Below are positions 53,771-64,000 of a DNA stretch of 64,000 nucleotides, one piece after another (the first letter of the stretch is position 1; the number at the start of each line of letters is the position of its first letter). Both the position numbers and the translations under genes were made by a program. The notes under the pieces were generated by a model. That model saw nothing but the letters and a program-made list of their open reading frames with translations. It was not told where the DNA came from and made no database searches. Source of the stretch: Perognathus longimembris pacificus (lineage: Eukaryota; Chordata; Mammalia; Rodentia; Heteromyidae); assembly GCF_023159225.1 (NCBI RefSeq), contig NC_063174.1, positions 43,392,191 through 43,456,190 on the forward strand, given 5' to 3'.

Positions 53771-54454
53771 CATGCCCTCCAATGTCTCAGAGGGGATGGG
53801 GTGGGTAGGCAGAGAAGCAGCCCTTGATGACCACCTGGGAATGGTAGTCATATGCTGTAGTAGTATGCAAGGTACAGGGGACATTGTGGCAAGGGCTAGT
53901 AAAGGTGCTGACATGCCCTTTTCTGAGTGGTTGGGGGTTCCAGGCCAGAGGATGTGAACAGGCTCTGTACTTTTGAAGTGTGTTAACTTGCATTTATCAA
54001 GCTGCCTTTTTCTGGCCACCTTCTCATCCTTGTGTGTGATTTCAGCACCTCTATTTCTGGGATGTGTGTGTAGTAAGTAAGGCTTTGGGGAGGTAAAAAA
54101 ACACCTAGGTTTCAAAGCCAGGCTAAGCTAATAAGGGGTGGTGAAAGAATGAGGCAAATAGATGAAAATTCAGTGTTAAAACAGGAAAGTAGCCACTAAT
54201 ACTAAGCAAATAGAAGCCTTAGAGGAGTCTGGGTTCAGCCATATGCAAATTCGGTCCAGAAGCCAGGTATAGATTTATATAGATAGAAACTATACAAATC
54301 ATATAAATATAAAACATACAAATCATCAGTTTGATCTCACAAGACATAGAAAACCCAAATAGACCAATAAACATGGGAGAAGAGAGTTTCCATAAGATTC
54401 TCCTAAAACAAATCTAGACAGTTTTAATTATCAAAGCTTCAAGGTGCTCAAGTG
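53771..54454. other. Intergenic or intronic sequence, no feature recognised
   Basis: Unique, turning AT-rich after 54150. A short near-duplication of ATACAAATCAT lies at 54292-54325. Confidence 0.35.
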
Positions 54455-54765
54455 CTATTTATTTATTTGGATTTATTGTACACATTTTTATGACCATTAA
54501 TTAGTTGTACAGGGGGCTTAGTTTTGACTCATCGTATGTACACAGAATGTACCTTGATCCAACTAACCCCTTCTATCACTCCCCTTCATTCCCACTCCCA
54601 AACCAGTCTCAGCAGGATTCATTGTTCCACGTTCACACATGTAAACAAAGTACTTTGACCATATTCAACCTCCAACACTCTCCTCATTTGTTCTCCTCCT
54701 CCCACTAATAGTTCCACACTCACACACCCATACACAGGGTGTGTTTCACATCCCATGTTGTTTAA
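54455..54765 (-). mobile_element. Probable LINE-1 3' UTR fragment, antisense
   Basis: TTTATTGTACACATTTTTATGACC and a long C-rich text (CATTCCCACTCCCAAACC) have antisense L1 tail composition. Diverged. Confidence 0.45.
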
Positions 54766-55000
54766 ACCCCACTAACCACACCCAGATCACAGAAGGGAGA
54801 ATTACAGATCATTCTATGAAGCCAGGACTACATTGTTATCAAATCTTGATGAAGATAGTATAAAACAGAAAGTTACCGTACAAACTCCCTTTAGAAATAT
54901 TAGTGTAAATTTGTAAATAATAGTGAGCAGAATGAATGAATATTCATGTATGAAAATTGATGCAAAATTCATAAACTTAATAATAAGCACATAACAGTAA

Positions 55001-55210
55001 TTTGTTGTTGTTGTTTTGCCAGTCCTGGGCCTTAAACTCAGGGCCTGAGCACTGTCCCAGGCTTCTTTTTTGCTCAAGGCTAGTACTCTGCCACTTGAGC
55101 CACAACACCACTTCTGGCCATTTTCAATATATGTGGTGCTGAGGAATCGAACCCAGGGCTTCATGTATAGGAGGCAAGCACTCTTGCAACTAGGCCATAT
55201 TCCCAGCTCC
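55001..55210 (-). repeat. IDL-Geo-like SINE with target-site duplication
   Basis: AACAGTAA at 54993-55000 and 55211-55218. The antisense body carries GGCCTGAGCACTGTCCC and GGAATCGAACCCAGGGCTTC. Confidence 0.92.
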
Positions 55211-55423
55211 AACAGTAAAATTTTTAACTGGATACACCACAAGCAAGTTTGTGGTCCACAAGTACAGATTTAATATTAAAAAAAAAACTGTTAACATAGT
55301 TGAAAAAAGTAATACTGAGATAAAGAATCATATAAAACTGACATATGTCCTTGGCTTTAGCTCTTCCTTAATAGAAATAAATAGATGTTGCTTAATGTGA
55401 TTTTTGTGTGCATGTGTGTATTT

Positions 55424-55644
55424 TTGTTTGTTTGTTTGTTTTTGTTTTTTTTGGCCAGTCCTGGGGCTTGGACTCAGGGTCTGAGCACTGTCCCTGGCTT
55501 CTTTTTGCTCAAGGCTAGCACTCTGCCGCTTGAGCCACAGCGCCACTTCTGGCCATTTTCTGTATATGTGGTGCTGGGGAATTGAACCCAGGGCCTCATG
55601 TATATGAGGCAAGCGCTCTTGCCACTAGGCCATATCCCCAGCCC
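55424..55644 (-). repeat. Young IDL-Geo-like SINE with 15-bp target-site duplication
   Basis: TGCATGTGTGTATTT at 55409-55423 and 55645-55659, perfect. Antisense poly-T/(TTTG)n tail, then a full dimer ending ATATCCCCAGCCC. Confidence 0.95.
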
Positions 55645-55659
55645 TGCATGTGTGTATTT

Positions 55660-56204
55660 ATGTGTGGACAGAAACACATATGAGGAAAAAAATGAATGCT
55701 GTTACCTTAATTCTTTGACTGTGCTCTTGGGGTATAAGCCAGCAAAAATTTTGAAAACATGTTATAAAAGATAGGGTAGAAGTATTCCTCATCAGTAGTA
55801 TTGCACAAGCTTAAGCATGGCCAGCATGCCCCAGGCTTTGGGGTCAAAGAATAAGATTTGCTACTTGGAGAGAAAAACAGAGTAATATTGTTAATGGAAA
55901 AACATAGAAACAAGTAACATAAGATACAGAGGTGATTAGTAATTAATACTAAAGATGTAAAATACATGGCATTTCCACCCATAAACTTCAGCCTCTTTTA
56001 AAATATAATAGAAAAAAGTGTATCTGATATCAATACAAGTGCTAAAAATATCGATACCCTTAACCAGAGGTGCTAGAAGCAGCCATTGAATCATTGCTGT
56101 TAACTCTGGCTCCTTCAGTTCTTGCAGTAAAGCCTGACACATAGTGAGAGATGTTTGGTAAGCAGTGGAATGGGTTCACAGACCTCTGCCGTGACTTGAG
56201 AGAA
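55660..56204. other. Intergenic or intronic sequence, no feature recognised
   Basis: AT-rich unique DNA. 56060-56160 has L2/MIR-like words (GTAAAGCCTGACACATAGTGAG). Confidence 0.35.
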
Positions 56205-56440
56205 ACCACTTGCCAGGCACTCGTGGGGGCTCATCTTGTAATTCTAGCTCTTTAGGAGTCTAGAAGATTATGGTTCAAAGCCAGCCCAGGAAGAAAAGTC
56301 CATGAGACTTCATCTCCAAAATAACCAGCAAAAACTAGACTGGAGGAGTGGCTCAAGTGGTAGAGTGCCAGCTGGGAGCCAGCAACCCAAACTGAGAGCT
56401 TGAGGCTCTCAGTTAAAGCCTGGTGTTGGCAAGGGGTGGG
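56205..56440 (+). repeat. Composite B1-like + Geo-like SINE, diverged
   Basis: TTGCCAGGCACTCGTGGGGGC, GGCTCAAGTGGTAGAGTGCCAG, AGTTAAAGCCTGGTGTTGGC. Confidence 0.8.
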
Positions 56441-56848
56441 GGGAGGACATTGGAAGGGAGGGAGGAAGGGAGGGGAGATCACTAACACACACATGTCCCA
56501 GGTACAGAAGCTGTACCTGAATCCTGTAGTAATCTGTGTTGGGAAGAGTGTGTCCGCAGCTGAGTGTTCTGCATAAGCATCTTGGGTCCAGGGGTGTGGG
56601 GTCAGGTCCTGTATCTTTGTTGATTTGTCTGGTTGTTCTGATCATTACTGAAAAGGTTGAAAGGCGTATTTCTCCCTTCCATTCTGTCCATGTTTGCCTC
56701 ATATACTTGGGTGCTCAGCTGTTTGCTGCATGTATATTTAGAGTTGCCATGTCTTCCTAGTATATATACACTTTATCTTTACAGAATGTCTTTCATCTCT
56801 TGTGGCAGTTTCAGTTAGAAATACAGTCACCCCTGGCCATATTGGTTA
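56441..56848. other. Intergenic or intronic sequence, no feature recognised
   Basis: Unique DNA after a short GGGAGGAAGG tract. Confidence 0.35.
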
Positions 56849-57411
56849 CTGTCTTAGTCCATCTTCTTGTGTTGCTATGGCAATACCTAAGACTAGTGAT
56901 TTATAATGAACAGATATGTCTTTGGCTCCTCATTCTGGAGGTTGAGAAATCCATGATTGAGTGAAATGTCGCATGGTGACTGAGTGCCAGGAAGAGAGAG
57001 GAAAGTGGGTAGAACTCAATTCATAACATCTCTGTGGTCACTATCCCACTCCCATGGTATTGACATTAATCCATTCATGAGGCCAGGGCTCTTGCGATTG
57101 AATTAAAAGTGCCTACCTCCCAAGATTGTTGCACAAGAACTAAGTCTTTCTTTCTTTTTTTGCTAGTCATTGGGCTTGAACTCAGGGCCCGGGCACTGCC
57201 CCTGAGCTTCTTTTGCTCAAACCCAGCACTCTACTACTTGAGCCAAAGTGCCATGTCTAGCTTTTTTAGTCTATGTGGTACTGAGGAATGGAACCCAGGG
57301 CTTCATGCAATGCTAGGCAAGCAATCTACCACTAAACCACATGGAACTAAGTTTGTAACACAAAAGGTTTCATCTCAGGGAGAGGGGGGATATGGTTAAA
57401 TCATAACAGCT
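56849..57411 (-). mobile_element. ERVL-MaLR (MST/MLT1-type) LTR, antisense, interrupted by a SINE
   Basis: CTTAGTCCATCTTCTTGTGTTGCTATGG, ACCTAAGACTAGTGATTTATAA, CTCATTCTGGAGGTTGAG and, after the SINE, ATGGTTAAATCATAACA follow the reverse order of MaLR LTRs. It is an old element split by the insertion at 57146-57343. Confidence 0.7.
57146..57343 (-). repeat. IDL-Geo-like SINE inside the MaLR LTR
   Basis: GAACTAAGT flanks it (57137-57145 and 57344-57352). The body is the antisense dimer with GGGCTTGAACTCAGGGCCC and GGAATGGAACCCAGGGCTTC. Confidence 0.92.
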
Positions 57412-57534
57412 ACCCTTTGCCTGGGTATCTTTTCTTCATCTTTGCACTTGCAGCCCAGTTGTGTCTACATGTTAGATGAGCCTCTTATGGATACTTTTCT
57501 ATGCCCTTAATCTGTAATAACTCATTCAATCCTT

Positions 57535-57668
57535 GCCATAGCCTGTGTCAATGGTGCTATAAATATCACCATTTCTAGACAAGGAAACGGAGGCACAGGA
57601 AAGTTAGGTCACTTCTTCTAGATCCAGCAGAGCTAGAAGTTGAGCCATTCACCCAACTCTGAGTTCAT
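57535..57668 (-). repeat. MIR antisense relic
   Basis: CACCATTTCTAGACAAGGAAACGGAGGCACAGGAAAG, then AGAGCTAGAAGTTGAGCC is the reverse of MIR. Confidence 0.75.
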
Positions 57669-57944
57669 GCCCTCCCTCTAAACCCATCCTACTACACAGT
57701 TCAATTGGAATTTAGAATCTAAGAGGGAGTACAGGAAATAGACTACCCCCAAAACACTGTAGGACCCTTGTCTATCTAGGCTCTTCAGGAAAACAACAAA
57801 TCTGGGACCTACCACATCCTTCCACTAATGTAAATTCTAGATGCAGCTAATGCTTAGCCACATGAAAGAAGAAAACTCTTAACAATACTAGCAAGAAATG
57901 TGGACTAATATTTTCTATGATCCTCGGGTAGGAAAATTTTGTTT
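57669..57944. other. Intergenic or intronic sequence, no feature recognised
   Basis: Unique AT-moderate DNA. Confidence 0.35.
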
Positions 57945-58162
57945 TATTTTGTTTGAACTGGAATTTGAACTCAGCACCTTGCCTCATTTGGCTTACTTGT
58001 TCGGCTGGTACCCTACCTTTTGAGCCATGCAATTTTGCTGGTTATTTTGGAGATGGAATCTAATGGAATTTGCTTTTTGCTCTGGCTTCAATCTGCCATC
58101 CTCCAGATTTTAGCCTCCTGAGAAACTAGGATTACAGGCATGAACCACCAGTACCCAGCTGG
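57945..58162 (-). repeat. Older composite SINE, antisense
   Basis: GGAATTTGAACTCAGCACC, GGAGATGGAATCTAATGG, CTAGGATTACAGGCATGAACC, like the diverged copy at 27465. Confidence 0.75.
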
Positions 58163-58579
58163 AAAATTCCAAATACCCAGACGTCATTAGAGGGAAGAAA
58201 TATTTTTGATTACAGGAAGATGTGAAATTTTTGTAAGCAAAAGATACCATAAATAAGGTCAGAAAGATACAAGTGGCAATTTGCAGTATCTGTGACAAAA
58301 TATTAATTGCATTAATCTAGCAAGAGCTTTTTAAAAAAATCAGATGAATTAGGACATAGACTGTTCACAGAAAAATAAATGCAAAACCCAATGGATCAAA
58401 AACTATGAAGACATGTTTGTCCTTACTGACAAAGAATTACAAACTGAGACAAGTCATTATTTTTCAGCTCTAATATTGGCCAAGTTTAATAATTTGATAA
58501 CTCATGGTATTATGGAACGTAGAGAGAAAGGGACATCGTCACTGCTAAAGTAGTACAAACTAGCTTACATTTTAAAAAT
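58163..58579. other. AT-rich intergenic or intronic sequence
   Basis: L1-like texture around 58340-58480 (AAAACCCAATGGATCAAAAACTATG) suggests an old L1 relic, not confidently assigned. Confidence 0.35.
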
Positions 58580-58668
58580 CTTTTCTTGGTGGTACTTGAG
58601 TTTTAACTCATGGTCTTATACTTGCTAAGAAAGTGCTCTGCCATTTGAACCATATCCCCTCCATCCCT
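58580..58668 (-). repeat. ID-like SINE monomer, antisense
   Basis: GAGTTTTAACTCATGGTCTTATACTTGCTAAGAAAGTGCTCTGCC: reversed B and A boxes. Confidence 0.6.
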
Positions 58669-58674
58669 TTTTGC

Positions 58675-58770
58675 CTTGTTTTTTTTTTTCTGATTTATTG
58701 TTGTTGTACAAGTGATCTACAGTGGGGTTACCTTTACATATATCAACTAATTAAGTACATTACCCCAGGG
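58675..58770 (-). mobile_element. LINE-1 3' UTR fragment, antisense
   Basis: Poly-T, then GATTTATTGTTGTTGTACAAG, TACAGTGGGGTTACC, TTAAGTACATTACCCC. Confidence 0.5.
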
Positions 58771-60025
58771 AACAGAGGACACTGTGTGAAAGGAAATGTA
58801 CTTAATTAATTTTTTCAGATAGGGTCTTGTGCTTCCTGCCTCCATCAGAGCTCCCTCACACAGGCTTTATGGAAAGATGCTGACAGAATGCTGGGCCTGG
58901 GAGGAGCCTGGCTGGCTTGGGTTTGGGGAGGAGCTGTTCAGAAGCCAGGGAGGAATGGGATCCGTGCCTGCCTACCCTGAGACTGTCCCATTGTCCCTGT
59001 GCTACAGAGACTTGGAGGAGCCACTCTTGTGGCCAGGAGTCAGCAAGGTACTGCTGGGTCCCTTGGACTTTGCCTGGGAACCCATCAAGAATGGGAAGGC
59101 CTAGGAACAGCTCATCAGCCTGAGCCTCCACCCTCACCTGCTGCTCTAGGTAGGTGTCTCTGTCATCATCCCACCTGTCACCCCAAACCTCTCACTAGCT
59201 TGGCCCTCTGCCTGGTAAACAAGGCCCTCTCCCTGCCCTCTGGGCTATGCCTCTCCAGTCCTCTAATCTCTTCTCAGCCCACAGCTGAGAGACAGCAAAG
59301 GCCTTCTGTAGGGACATCGTCCCAGGTGACTCTGCTTCTGAGGCCTTCAAAAGGGTGAGAGCCCTTGGGCTTTGGTTAGCATGCCGTCCATCCCTTTGCC
59401 ACAGCCCTGGTTGAGCTCCTAGCAGGGTCCCCTGTGTGGTCCTTGCCTGGCTGTTGGGGCCGGGGCGTGCGGCAGGTCCAGGGCTCGGCGCTCACTGCTC
59501 TAATGAGAGTTCCACAATGTGCCTGTGCTTTTTTTTTTCCCCTTCAGGAAAGGATTAGGACAGATGGTATCTTCATAAACTGCCAGAGCTGGAGAGATCT
59601 TAGTGACATAATCCAACCACAATCCCTCTTTATTTCTCAGGCAGTACTTACATCAGAAGTGTAGTTCTAAATGTTGTGTGGAACGTCTCCCGGGGAATCA
59701 GGTGTAATCTTGTCGGAGAGCACAGGAAGCCTTTGGCTTCGGATGGCCCCTTCCCAGGTTCAGCTGCCTCCTCTTTTCGCAGCCTCATCCCAGCCTTTGC
59801 TACCAGCTCTTCTGCTTTCCATCTCCCTGCGCCACCTCATAGGCCCAGTTAGCATCCGTGTGAGGCTTTCTCCCTCCATTTAAACAAAGGAGTGTGTTAA
59901 GGAAGAAATCTTTCAGAAAGGACTAGATATCTGGGAGGCTTCTCAGGAGAAGTTCTAGCTTGTGGTGTGATTTTTCTCTGAATGTCTAAAAGAAGCTAAC
60001 CTCATGGGCAAAGGCAATCTTAGAG
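58771..60025. other. Repeat-poor intergenic or intronic sequence
   Basis: Mostly unique. 59560-59640 carries an old repeat-like line (CTGGAGAGATCTTAGTGACATAATCCAACC). No exon with family similarity. Confidence 0.35.
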
Positions 60026-60082
60026 TTGTGTGTGTGTGTGTGTGTGTGTATGTGTGTGCGCGCGCATGTGCATGTGTGTGCG
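60026..60082 (+). repeat. (GT)n microsatellite, interrupted
   Basis: GT arrays broken by TATG and GCGCGCATGTGCATG. Confidence 0.93.
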
Positions 60083-61044
60083 CAACATTCTTTGATTTTC
60101 CTGTCTTCATTTTAAGGAGACATGTCCCCTGACCCTTTCTTGAAAGAAACCTCAGGGCAAGCAGCCTTGGCCCCAGGAAGTGCTCTACTGCTGCCCCCCT
60201 GCCATCTCCCCTGCCCAGCCCTGCGCGAGGTCCACAAGCAGCAGTGTTGAGTAGTGTGTAAAGCTCCAGCACCACCATTCAGTGGTTTGTGCCTTGGCAA
60301 CCACCATCTCTGTGTACCCCAGCATCTTTATAAGCCAAATGAATGGACTCCCACTTTGCCTAACTTTCCTAAAGCAAAGGGTAGTCATATAACTCCTCTG
60401 CTCTACAATCGTCCATGTCTCCCCAAGGCTTACTATTTAATGACTGTGCCCTAAGGGTCTGTGTCTTTTAAGGGCCTTGAGGGCAGGAGCTGGATATATA
60501 TTCTTTGTTGTACCCAGAAGGAATCAGTTGACTCATCCCTCAGAGGAAGAACTCAGTTCCTAAGGCACAGGAGAGTAGCTGGGAGAGTGGCCCCCTGCAG
60601 ACCCACAGCTAAAAGTTTGACCCAAGCTCTTCTTCCTCCCTGGCCACAGCCCAGCCGTGAGCCGATGAGGATGCTGGGTCCACTGGGAACCTCTAGCTCT
60701 GGCTTCTTCTGCCTTGGCCACTGGGACTGTAAACACAATGGACCCCATTCTAGATTCCAGCTCTGTCCATGTGAGAGTGAGGAGAGGACAGCTGGCCACT
60801 GCCCAGAGCAGAGCAGCCCTCTGCTGAGGTCAAGCAGATGGCAGACATGAAGTCATTGTCCTCATTCCATGCTCCGAGCTGGTCAACGCTTCTGTACCCA
60901 TAGCTCTGGTGGGCAGCCCAGGAACGGCAGAGACCACTTGTGGTCAGCACCCTGGACAGAGAACGCAACGCTGAGCCATCCCAGCAGCAGGGAAGTCCAG
61001 GAAGAAAGGGATGGACACTGGGCCGAGTTGAGTGATCTGCATTT
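60083..61044. other. Intergenic or intronic sequence, no feature recognised
   Basis: Unique, with L2-like words at 60390-60490. No supported exon. Confidence 0.35.
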
Positions 61045-61120
61045 AGAATTATCTGGTAAGGAGACTGTGTGAGCCTCTCCGAGTCTCCATTTCTCTTGCT
61101 GTAAAATGGGGAGGTTGATT
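61045..61120 (+). repeat. MIR fragment
   Basis: GTGTGAGCCTCTCCGAGTCTCCATTTCTCTTGCTGTAAAATGGGGAGG. Confidence 0.7.
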
Positions 61121-61904
61121 TTTTCCCTTCAGGGGGTGAGTTGAGGCCTAGGGTGCCTGTACAGGGCCGGCCTGGGATGGGACCCAGTGACTTCCAATAC
61201 TGCCCTGATCAGAATCAGGTCTGCTCCTCCAGTTCTGCATCCTGCAGACCTCTCGCTTCCCCCTGGGTGCAGTTTGCTTGTCTTGGCCTCCACTCCAAGA
61301 TGACAGAAAGCAGTGAGGGGTGGGGCGGGGGGGTGGTTGGAGCAATCCAATGCTTCCCAGATTCCTGGCAGGGTGAGAGGCACAGGAGGGGAAGTAGCAC
61401 AGTTCTGTCTGCATATTTCCACTGGGAGGCTCAGGTGCTGCCAAGCCCGGGAAGCCAGAAGTGAGGTACCAGAGAGACAGCAAGCAGGCCGGGATGTTTC
61501 CTGCAGTGTCTTCTCCCCTCTCCCCCTCCACCCCCCACCCCGCAACAATTAACAAGAGTTTGTTAGGGTTCTAGGCAGCAAATACAACAGACCTGGCCAC
61601 TGGGATTTCTCCTGAGAGACAAAGTAGACAACAAGTAGCCTAAACCCTGGATAAAGTGCTTTAGGCTACAACTGAAGAAAAAATGGAGACCACAGGAGCT
61701 ATGTTCTTAAGTAGAGTGTGATGTGTGAGACACAGATTGTTTCCCCTGGGAAATCCCTGGCAGGCCTCGGGACTTGGAATCAAGGCCAAGTGAATTTCAT
61801 GAGACCCTAGGACAGGAGAAAGATCTAGAAGTCCTTCTGTTCTAGCTCCAGTCCAGACAGTTCCATACCTTTCCCTCTCAAACTCTTCCACAGCTCCTCT
61901 CTGC
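61121..61904. other. Intergenic or intronic sequence, no feature recognised
   Basis: Unique DNA, GC-moderate. The overlapping minus-strand ORFs at 61129-61555 have no family similarity. Confidence 0.35.
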
Positions 61905-62150
61905 CTTCTAGACGGTGCAAATCACTCAGCCTGGCTCAGGGCCTCATGGTTGGTTCCCAACTTGCTGGTTAGCTTGCCAGGACCTTCTCACTGTACCTCC
62001 GCAGCCCAGCCAGTCTGTCTGTCATTTCTGGAACATTCCACCCTCTGCTTCTCTGCTCCACTCACTTGTCCCCTCTGCTCAGATTGCCCCATTCCCCCAC
62101 TGGTTTTTGTCAGTGCAGAATCCCATCTGCCCTGCAAATGCTACTTTCTG
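61905..62150 (+). repeat. Probable LINE-2 fragment
   Basis: CTGTACCTCCGCAGCCC, CTGGAACATTCCACCCTCTGC, GTCCCCTCTGCTCAGATTGCCCC fit L2 order, diverged. Confidence 0.5.
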
Positions 62151-63040
62151 AACCTCCCCCCCACCCCTGGGCTGTGTGCTCTGAGCCCAAAGCCCAAGAA
62201 AGGCACAGCCTTTCCTCTTGCATAGCTCTTCCTCTCTCAGGTTCAGGCACCAGTTTACCTGCCCATTCTGTCCACCTGGCTGGAAGTGGCCTGAGCCAAC
62301 AGGTGTTGGGCCGGGACAGAGACAGAAGGGGAGACCAGCAGGAATGGAGAGGGGGGATGAGGATAGAGGGGAAAAAGAGATCCCTACATTTGTTTATTCT
62401 AGGCAGGCAGATTTGTTAACACAGAGAAGAATGGGTGTCTCTTCTTCTCCCAAAATAGCCACTACTTTCTTCAGCAATCCAGGCCAGAGCTTCCTTGAGT
62501 CTGACTAGAATTCCTCTTCTGCTGCTAGAGGTCATTTTCTCCATTTCTATTCTCAGTATCAAGGTAGTTTTCCTGACCCTCAATCCCACCTCAGGGGTGG
62601 GAGCTAGGTCAGAAGGAGGCCTGCGCTCTAGTTGAGGAGGTCAGCAGTATCCTGAACCCCATAGAGATGGTCAGGGGGTTAAGGTGTGGTGGTCCCCACA
62701 AGTCTGGGGAGTTGTATCAGCCATAGCCCTCAGCCACTCGGCTCAGCCTCCCTTTGGGGCTGACCTTCGTCATGAACAAGTCTGTAAGTAGAGCGCTCCC
62801 ACCTCAGCAGCACATAGCTCTTAGGTCCCTTGCCTCTGGGTTCTCTGAGCCCCCATGGGTCCTGTGAGGCCATGAGAGTCAGACCCACAGCCTCTGCCAT
62901 CTGGCTGCCAGCCACCCACTGCTGGAGCAGCTGCTCTCAGAAAGCCCCCGGGGCAGTCAGCATGGCTGCTGCCCTAGTTAGACAGATGGGACCAGAGCCC
63001 AGAAGGGCTTCAGCCTGGCCTCTCTCTGTGTATGTGCATA

Positions 63041-63045
<5 letters not shown>
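62151..63045. other. Intergenic or intronic sequence, no feature recognised
   Basis: Unique, GC-moderate. No splice-supported ORF. Confidence 0.35.
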
Positions 63046-63083
<38 letters not shown>

Positions 63084-63090
63084 ATGTACA
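63046..63090 (+). repeat. (GT)n microsatellite at SINE tail
   Basis: About 18 GT copies before the antisense SINE. Confidence 0.96.
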
Positions 63091-63322
63091 CATGCACCAG
63101 GTCTGGGGCTTGAACTCAGGGCCTGGGCGCTGTCTCTAAACTTTCCTGCTCAAGGCTAGTGCTCTCCCACGTGAGCCAAACAAAGCTCCATTTCCAGCTT
63201 TTGAGTGGTTTATTGGAGCTCATCTCATAGACTTGCCTACCCCGGCTGGCATTGAACTACAGTCCTCAGATCTCAGCCTCCTGAGTAGCTAGTATAACAG
63301 GTATGAGCCACCATCACCTGGC
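63091..63322 (-). repeat. Composite B1-like + Geo-like SINE
   Basis: GGGGCTTGAACTCAGGGCCTGG, TTGAGTGGTTTATTGGAGC, CCTCAGATCTCAGCCTCC. Confidence 0.87.
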
Positions 63323-63469
63323 TCAGCCTCCTTCTTGTGTCTGAGGAGTGGTTGTTTCCATTTAGTGGAAGCCTTGGGTGTAATCTGGGCCCATAACTTG
63401 CCCTGCCCCTTTTCCCATCTTTTTGTGTTGGTCTTCCCTAAATATCATCCTAATATCATGTCCTGCTTT

Positions 63470-63575
63470 CCACCTGGTTGGAGACCCTTTTGCTCTTAGA
63501 CTGTTCTGACCCTGCTCAAATCTCACTCCATCCCAGTGGCTTCCATATCTGGGCTACTGAAGAGTTCAAATGCCT
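63470..63575 (+). repeat. LINE-2-like fragment
   Basis: CCTGCTCAAATCTCACTCCATCCCAGTGGCTTCC resembles L2. It continues after the SINE (63895-63945, CCTCCTCCAGATAGCCCTTCTGGA). Confidence 0.5.
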
Positions 63576-63582
63576 TGGTGGG

Positions 63583-63786
63583 GGCCAGGAGTTTGGCCTA
63601 GTGGTAGAATGCTTTGCCTAGCATGCATGGAGCCCTGGGTTCAATTCCTCAGTACCACATACACAGAAAAAGCCAGAGGTGGTACTGTGGGTCAAGTGGT
63701 AGAGTGCTAGCCTTGAACAGAAAGAAGCTCAGGGACAGTCCTCAGGCCCTGAGTTTAAACGCCAGGACTGGCCAAAAAAAAAAAAA
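63583..63786 (+). repeat. IDL-Geo-like dimeric SINE
   Basis: GCCAGGAGTTTGGCCTAGTGG, CCTGGGTTCAATTCCTCAGTACC, GGTCAAGTGGTAGAGTGCTAGCC, then CAGGACTGGCC plus a 13-A tail. Interrupts L2-like sequence. Confidence 0.93.
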
Positions 63787-64000
63787 GCCTGGGAGTGCAG
63801 ACTCTGAGCAGAGCACTGGTCAGCTAGGAAGCTGTCTGTTCATCTGTTTATGGGAACTAAGCTGTCTATCTTTAAAGAGCTGCCTTGGTTTGCACCTCCT
63901 CCAGATAGCCCTTCTGGACATTCCAGAGCCAGCACCTGTTGAACTTATGGCCCACTGTGTCCCTGTAAGTGGCCTAGACCCAAGACTCCATGAGCACAGG
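63787..64000. other. Right edge of the window
   Basis: L2-like words at 63895-63945, otherwise no feature. Confidence 0.35.

Noticed and set aside
25639..55664. Recurring ORFs with the phrase LLKASTLPLEPQ and similar
   Set aside because: They are translations of the antisense dimeric SINE, repeated at 25627, 32690, 41211, 52666, 55070 and 55385. Not a protein family.
438..63159. ORFs rich in alternating Val-Cys, Thr-His or Ser-Leu
   Set aside because: These are translations of (GT)n, (CA)n and (CT)n microsatellites.
4829..63784. tRNA-like A and B boxes in many places
   Set aside because: They belong to SINE monomers derived from tRNA. None folds into an intact tRNA with an anticodon stem that I can support.
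1..64000. CRISPR arrays, operons, insertion sequences, phage or other microbial systems
   Set aside because: The direct repeats seen are microsatellites, SINEs and target-site duplications. The gene has introns and the DNA is clearly vertebrate.
47900..64000. Coding exons of TMEM63C
   Set aside because: I looked for the remembered N-terminal and membrane-span motifs of this family in all frames given and saw none. Only the promoter-type island supports the gene's presence.

Overview
This is a nuclear chromosomal segment from a mammal, most likely a rodent. Non-coding DNA makes up more than 95 percent of it. There is one clear split protein-coding gene, two CpG islands, long dinucleotide microsatellites, ancient MIR/L2 repeats, 5'-truncated LINE-1 copies, LTR elements and several dozen young SINEs. 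The dominant SINE is a dimer of an ID/tRNA-Ala-like left monomer and a right monomer containing the words GGCTCAAGTGGTAGAGTGC and CCTGAGTTCAAGCCC. A sister family joins a B1/7SL-like left half to the same right half. The dimer matches my memory of the IDL-Geo SINE of Geomyoidea (pocket mice, kangaroo rats, gophers). A heteromyid or geomyid rodent is therefore my best guess, as an inference only.

The gene is ZDHHC22 on the minus strand, an atypical DHHC-family protein S-palmitoyltransferase. A probable non-coding exon 1 ends near 15833 in a CpG island (about 14760-16270). Coding exons lie at 14108-13583 and 8836-8571. Both splice junctions fit GT-AG, the phases agree, and the joined reading frame is 263 codons plus stop, the size I recall for mammalian ZDHHC22. 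A poly(A) signal near 6322 would give a 2.2 kb 3' UTR. A match to the REST/NRSF RE1 consensus lies across the acceptor of the last coding exon.

Layout: 1-6.3 kb is intergenic (a candidate conserved element near 1.1-1.26 kb, a CTCF-like site, MIR and L2 relics, microsatellites). 6.3-16.3 kb is ZDHHC22. 16.3-46.3 kb is a repeat-filled desert holding a nested SINE/L1/solo-LTR complex (23.56-25.48 kb), a second solo LTR of the same family (31.36-31.95 kb) and a few candidate conserved islands. 46.7-47.9 kb is a second CpG island. In human, the plus-strand gene TMEM63C starts some tens of kb upstream of ZDHHC22 in divergent orientation, so this island is a reasonable candidate for the TMEM63C promoter. 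No TMEM63C coding exon is recognisable. 48-64 kb would then be its first intron or intergenic DNA, again filled with SINEs, L2/MIR and one antisense MaLR LTR.

I found no operon-like system, CRISPR array or novel protein family. The points most worth a second look are the exonic RE1 in ZDHHC22, the compressed zinc-finger region of its product, the nested transposon complex with readable target-site duplications, and several candidate conserved non-coding elements.
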